NCBI GenBank assembly: GCA_031296325.1
Contig: JARLFY010000060.1
Span: 1 to 36,422, forward strand
From: Acidobacteriaceae bacterium
GTDB lineage: Bacteria; Acidobacteriota; Terriglobia; Terriglobales; Acidobacteriaceae
Direction of reading: 5' to 3'
DNA length: 36,422 nt
How positions within the stretch are numbered: position 1 is the first letter of the stretch; each line of letters opens with the position of its first letter. Position numbers and translations under genes: made by a program. Below are positions 32,931 through 36,422 of this stretch, piece by piece. The notes beneath the pieces were generated by a model. That model saw nothing but the letters and a program-made list of their open reading frames with translations, was not told the origin of the DNA and did no database searches.

Positions 32931-34780
32931 TGTACTCCCCGGTGAGCGTGACCGATTCCGATAACGCTGTGACGCTGACAAATGGCCTCATTTTGCTGAA
33001 GATCAATAAGACGAACGCCAATGTAATCGCACTGCGATACAACGGTTTGGACGTAGTGGATTCCGGCTATTGGAACGTGATTGGCAATTCGCCTGGCGAG
33101 TTGGATACAGAGAAAAAATCGCAAGCGATGCCAGCGATTATCACTCAGGACCCCACCACGAATGGCGGGAAGATGGGCGAGGTCGAGATCAACATGCCAT
33201 ATACTGGCCAGCCCGGAACTGAGCCGCTGGATATTGCCATTCGCTACGCTCTGCGCCGTGGCGACTCAGGCATCTACTGCTGGACCTCGGTGACTCACAA
33301 GCCTGGCTATCCGGCGTTCAATGTGGAGATCTCAACGGTCACGCTGAAGCTGAAGTCCGATCTCTTCGATCATTTGACCATCGACAGCCGAAGAAACACG
33401 GACATGATCAGCCCAGACGACTGGTTCCAGGGTACAAAGCTGAACCTTGCCGAAGCCCGCCGAATGACCACCGGCATTCATGCAGGACAGGTAGAACATA
33501 AATACGACTACTCGGCTGTACTCTCCGAGACCCCGGCCTGGGGATGGACGAGTACCAAGAAACACATCGGCGTCTGGTATGTGATTCCGAGTTTGGAATA
33601 CATTAATGCTCCCCCGACCAAGGTTGAGTTGACCGGGCACATTGATCTAAAGAATTCGTTGCCTGCTGATCCGACGTTGTTGTTTGTCTGGCATGGATCG
33701 CACTACGGCGGCGTCCCGATCAATATCGGACAGGACGAGTATTGGAACAAGGTCGTCGGACCTTTTGTGATGTACTGCAACAGTGGTCCAACTTCGGACG
33801 CGATGTGGAAGGACGCGCTGGCTCGCGCTGCGGTTGAGAAAGAGGCATGGCCTTATGCGTGGGTGAAGGATCCCGGCTACGCCACTCCCGCGGCGCGCGG
33901 CGCGGTACGCGGGCAACTGACCGTGAAGGATCCGCAGCAGCCGACAGCAAATGCGTCGAATGCGTGGGTCGGGCTGGCTGCGCCTCCATACATTGGAGTG
34001 GATGGCGCCCGCAAGCCGCTCCCCATCTCGTGGGAGCTTGACGGAAAGCACTATGAGTATTGGGTACATGCGGATCAATCCGGCGCGTTTACCATCCCAA
34101 ATGTTCGGACGGGAAAGTATGTTCTCTACGCTTTCAACAACGGGATTCTAGGCGAGTACAGCAGGGCCGACGTTTCAGTGGAGTCGGGCAAGGTTCTCGA
34201 TCTGGGCGAACTGACGTGGATCCCACTGCGATATGGCCGTCAGATGTGGGAGATCGGCACCCCAGATCGAAGTGCCACAGAGTTTCTCCATGGCGATCAT
34301 TACTGGCAGTGGGGACTTTATAACCTCTACCCGAAAGAGTTTCCGAACGATGTGAATTTCGTCATCGGGAAGAGCGACTGGACGCTGGATTGGAACTATG
34401 TGCAGCCGCCGCATAAGACGGAGGACGGTAAATATACGGGAACCACGTGGCGGGTCACGTTCGATATGCCGAAAGCGACGCAAGGAAAAGCTGTCTTGCG
34501 AGTTGCCATATGCGGATCGCGTGGAAATTCGATGGAAGTTTCTGTGAATGGAACTTCGGTGGGGAAAGCGGATCTGCCCAACTCCGGCGTCATGCATCGC
34601 GACGGAATTCGCTCGACTGAGACGGAGCGCGATTTTTCGTTCGACGCATCCCTGTTGAGGCAGGGAGAGAACCACATCGAACTGATTAATCATGCGAAAA
34701 ATTGGACACAGGGCATCCTCTATGACTATGTGCGTCTGGAAGTAGCCGATAGCAACGACAGCGCGCTCACGGCGAAATGA
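32822..34780 (+). CDS. PL4 rhamnogalacturonan endolyase
   Basis: This is a 652-residue secreted lyase that should cleave the rhamnogalacturonan I backbone by beta-elimination. A signal peptide covers residues 1 to ~25. The catalytic beta-sandwich covers ~40-370 (NGLILLKINKTNANVIALRYNG at its start). A fibronectin-III-like domain covers ~375-460 (RGAVRGQLTVKDPQQP, GAFTIPNVRTGKYVLYAF). A C-terminal jelly-roll carbohydrate-binding-like domain covers ~465-645 (WEIGTPDRSATEFLHGDHYWQWG, PNDVNFVIGKSDWTLDWNY). This three-domain order matches family PL4. The ATG at 32822 is fixed by the signal peptide; longer upstream reading overlaps the GH2 gene and is not real. It begins 35 bp after GH2, so both are likely co-transcribed. 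Its leader is nearly the same as that of the gene downstream. Confidence 0.88.
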   Translation: MKSLLRCVLVLAVFGMGVSRMARALEGKAPQQAQDSMYSPVSVTDSDNAVTLTNGLILLKINKTNANVIALRYNGLDVVDSGYWNVIGNSPGELDTEKKSQAMPAIITQDPTTNGGKMGEVEINMPYTGQPGTEPLDIAIRYALRRGDSGIYCWTSVTHKPGYPAFNVEISTVTLKLKSDLFDHLTIDSRRNTDMISPDDWFQGTKLNLAEARRMTTGIHAGQVEHKYDYSAVLSETPAWGWTSTKKHIGVWYVIPSLEYINAPPTKVELTGHIDLKNSLPADPTLLFVWHGSHYGGVPINIGQDEYWNKVVGPFVMYCNSGPTSDAMWKDALARAAVEKEAWPYAWVKDPGYATPAARGAVRGQLTVKDPQQPTANASNAWVGLAAPPYIGVDGARKPLPISWELDGKHYEYWVHADQSGAFTIPNVRTGKYVLYAFNNGILGEYSRADVSVESGKVLDLGELTWIPLRYGRQMWEIGTPDRSATEFLHGDHYWQWGLYNLYPKEFPNDVNFVIGKSDWTLDWNYVQPPHKTEDGKYTGTTWRVTFDMPKATQGKAVLRVAICGSRGNSMEVSVNGTSVGKADLPNSGVMHRDGIRSTETERDFSFDASLLRQGENHIELINHAKNWTQGILYDYVRLEVADSNDSALTAK

Positions 34781-34877
34781 ATCATTCCTCCAGAATCTTC
34801 ACTCGACGGCGCGTTGGCAGATTTAAAAAGCTCTCCATCCTGTGACGGCAGAGACAGCAAGGGGCGAGTCAGCGGCG

Positions 34878-34893
34878 TTATCTTTATAGATAA
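34878..34893. promoter_or_regulatory. Inverted repeat right before a start codon
   Basis: TTATCT and AGATAA flank a TTAT loop, ending one base before the ATG at 34895. It also contains a TATAGA box. It might act on translation or transcription of the small secreted protein; no direct evidence. Confidence 0.3.
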
Positions 34894-34999
34894 GATGAAA
34901 TCCTTGTTGCGTTGTGTGTTGGTGCTGGCAGTCTTTGGGATGGGTGGAGCGCGGATGGCCCGCGCGTTAGAGGTAAAGGTCTCGCAGCAGGCGCTGGAG
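34879..34999 (+). repeat. Duplicated gene-start segment, copy 2
   Basis: This is the second copy of the segment described at 32811. Here the codons after the signal peptide (LEVKVSQQALERTLRMQLF) read naturally into the mature protein, so this copy is more likely the original and the PL4 copy the derivative. Confidence 0.85.
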
Positions 35000-35494
35000 C
35001 GGACGCTGCGGATGCAGCTCTTCAACGGCCCCGAGGGGCGCTACTACCTGAAGGGAGACGCGACCCAGCCCTGCGCGGTCAGCGTCGAAGACCCGCACGT
35101 CAGCTTCAAGGACGACCGCATTGTGGTGCATGTCTTCACTCGGGCGAAGCTGGGCAAGGCCTTTGGCAGCAAGTGCGTGGGGGTTGGTCTGGCGACCGAT
35201 GTGGTGGTCTCGCTGGTGCCGGAGGCCGAGGGAGAGATTGTGGGCTTCCGCGATGCGAAGATCGAGAAGTTCAGCGACAACGCGGCGCTGAACTTTATGT
35301 TGACGCCGTTTTTGAGCCGCGAACTGCCGTCCAAGATGAAGATCAACGCGGCGGATCTGATGCGCAAGCTGCTGAGCCAGTCGGTGGCGACAACCGGCTA
35401 TTCGTTGACGCTCGACTCGCTGATGCTGCACTCGATGCTGGTGAGTCGTGATGCGCTGACCATCGACGTAGACGCGACGATGGGCATCGACTAG
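34895..35494 (+). CDS. Small secreted protein of unknown function
   Basis: This 199-residue protein has a signal peptide (MKSLLRCVLVLAVFGMGG, cleavage near ARA-LE). The mature part is a mixed alpha/beta protein with ALERTLRMQLFNGPEGRYYLKG, VSFKDDRIVVHVFTRAKLG and a C-terminal amphipathic segment (KINAADLMRKLLSQS). The pattern, with a helix followed by long strands, faintly recalls lipid-binding DUF2993/LmeA-like proteins, but I see no firm signature. No catalytic motif is evident. The ATG at 34895 is set by the signal peptide; an upstream ATG at 34814 in frame would place 27 polar residues before it. It follows PL4 by 114 bp and could be read in the same transcript. It probably stays in the periplasm. 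Confidence 0.6.
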   Translation: MKSLLRCVLVLAVFGMGGARMARALEVKVSQQALERTLRMQLFNGPEGRYYLKGDATQPCAVSVEDPHVSFKDDRIVVHVFTRAKLGKAFGSKCVGVGLATDVVVSLVPEAEGEIVGFRDAKIEKFSDNAALNFMLTPFLSRELPSKMKINAADLMRKLLSQSVATTGYSLTLDSLMLHSMLVSRDALTIDVDATMGID

Positions 35495-35650
35495 GCTCGA
35501 CGATCTCGTGTCAACCGAATTTCATACAGACTGAAGGAGTCGGCGGTCAGAATAGCCGTGCGCGGAAGTGTGCGCAAAGGCGATTAATCATTGATTCTAT
35601 AGGCGGTTTATATAGGTGGTTCCTGCTTGCAAAGAAAATTTAACAAACAA

Positions 35651-35680
35651 TTGACATTCCTGACCATGAGCGGCCATAAT
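35651..35680 (+). promoter_or_regulatory. Sigma70-type promoter of the second receptor gene
   Basis: A consensus -35 TTGACA (35651-35656) and a -10 CATAAT (35675-35680) are separated by 18 bp. They lie 77 bp before the ATG at 35758. It is one of the best promoter matches in the window. Confidence 0.7.
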
Positions 35681-35757
35681 CCTCGCACTCTCAAATTAGT
35701 AATTATCGGGCTCCCGGTGAACTGGGCCTATTTCTAACCTATTTCTTTCGAGGCATT

Positions 35758-36422
35758 ATGAATCTCAAGACCGTCTCATCCAACTATTCTCTCCTGAAGG
35801 TCGTAAGCGGAGTTGTCTTTAGTCTTCTCCTGCTGGTTGCTCTGGTTGCCGCGCCAAGCGCGTTGTTTGCGCAGACGGGCGGTCAGGGAGCGATCTCCGG
35901 TACCGTGACCGACAGTACGGGCGCGCTTGTCGGCAAGGCTGCGGTGGTAGCGCAGAACGTTGCGACCGGAGTCGAGACCAAGCGTACTGCCTCGGCAGAC
36001 GGACTATACAACCTCTCTCCGTTGATCCCGGGAACCTATATCGTTACGGTAACCGCCAATGGATTCAGCACATACCGCCAGGAGAACCTGACGGTTGACG
36101 CCATGAGCACCCTCGGCCTCAATGTGGAACTGAAGCTGGGATCCGAGAGCCAGACGATCACCGTGACCGAGGCTCCTCCCGCGCTCGATACCACCAGCCC
36201 GACCCTCGGCGGAGTTATCGAGGGCAAAGAGTACGCCGATCTGCCTGTCATGATTACCGGTTTGCAGCAGCGCGACATCACGCAGTTCTCCAATTTGTTG
36301 CCCGGCGCGCAGGTTCCTGCCGGCGGACGTTCCTCGATCATCGGTGGAACGGCGCAGCGGTTGGGTGAACTCTATGTCGACGGTCTTCCGCTGACCACGG
36401 CCAGCCAGCAGGGCGATAATCG
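35758..36422 (+). CDS. Oar-like TonB-dependent receptor, 5' part only
   Basis: An open frame starts with ATG at 35758 and runs to the window edge without a stop (221 codons). It has a long signal peptide (VVSGVVFSLLLLVALVAAPSALFAQ), a carboxypeptidase-regulatory-like domain at ~45-125 (GAISGTVTDSTGALVGKAAV, GLYNLSPLIPGTYIVTVTANGF) and the start of a plug domain (VIEGKEYADLPVM, RLGELYVDGLPLT). It is therefore the N-terminal part of another Oar-like outer-membrane receptor of ~1000-1200 residues. A good promoter lies upstream. Its place after GH43, GH2 and PL4 genes suggests import of pectin-derived oligosaccharides, by context only. The ribosome-binding site is weak (GAGG at 35750-35753). Confidence 0.9.
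   Translation, partial: MNLKTVSSNYSLLKVVSGVVFSLLLLVALVAAPSALFAQTGGQGAISGTVTDSTGALVGKAAVVAQNVATGVETKRTASADGLYNLSPLIPGTYIVTVTANGFSTYRQENLTVDAMSTLGLNVELKLGSESQTITVTEAPPALDTTSPTLGGVIEGKEYADLPVMITGLQQRDITQFSNLLPGAQVPAGGRSSIIGGTAQRLGELYVDGLPLTTASQQGDN

Noticed and set aside
31461-32981. A 506-codon minus-strand frame and other long frames opposite GH2
   Set aside because: They overlap a well-supported GH2 gene and have no recognisable domain.

Overview
The window looks like a chromosomal segment of an acidobacterium (Acidobacteriota, class Terriglobia, family Acidobacteriaceae or close kin). This is inferred from gene content: two Oar-like TonB-dependent receptors with an N-terminal carboxypeptidase-regulatory-like domain, a plant cell-wall degrading gene set, GlgE, and moderately high-GC coding DNA. 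No 16S rRNA gene or plasmid/phage hallmark gene is present, so the assignment is by style only.

Layout. 1-284 is non-coding: a dispersed intergenic repeat and a 14-bp palindrome. 285-929 is an orphan NarL/FixJ response regulator. 1147-2202 is a mannose-1-phosphate guanylyltransferase-like enzyme. Convergent with it, and abutting at the stop codons, is a two-gene minus-strand operon (4822-2203) encoding the whole AmmeMemoRadiSam set: a radical SAM enzyme, then a Memo (B) + AMMECR1 (A) fusion that starts with a signal peptide. 5286-5377 is tRNA-Ser(CGA). 5452-6052 is a DUF4236 gene split by a 70-bp duplication whose repeats, if recombined, would restore the frame. 6292-9735 is a large TonB-dependent receptor. 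9782-10354 is PgsA. 10502-10578 is tRNA-Val(GAC).

11005-20184, just after tRNA-Val, is a surface polysaccharide cluster: a GT-C-like membrane protein, a Wzy-like polymerase, a tandem GT2-GT2 fusion, a GT2, a GT4, a GDP-mannose 4,6-dehydratase-like enzyme and a Wzx-type flippase, closed by a good terminator. The first two genes are visibly more AT-rich than the rest. The guanylyltransferase at 1147 could supply the GDP-mannose. 20367-21080 is a small beta-barrel protein and 21291-23339 is GlgE, preceded by a possible 29-codon leader ORF. 24160-24820 is rplU-rpmA and 25286-26590 is hisS.

26661-36422 is a pectin (rhamnogalacturonan I) utilisation locus: a lipoprotein GH43 arabinanase with five 83-residue CHB_HEX-type repeats, a Tat-exported GH2 beta-galactosidase, a PL4 rhamnogalacturonan lyase, a small secreted protein of unknown function and the start of a second Oar-like receptor that runs off the end. 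The PL4 gene and the small-protein gene begin with almost the same ~110 bp (ribosome-binding region, signal peptide and first mature codons), which looks like signal-peptide capture.

Three copies of an intergenic repeat with a 24-bp tandem core (1-160, 23855-24027, 29805-29943) are scattered through the window. The items most worth following up are the exported, fused Memo-AMMECR1 protein, the signal-peptide duplication, the reversible-looking DUF4236 disruption and the repeat family.
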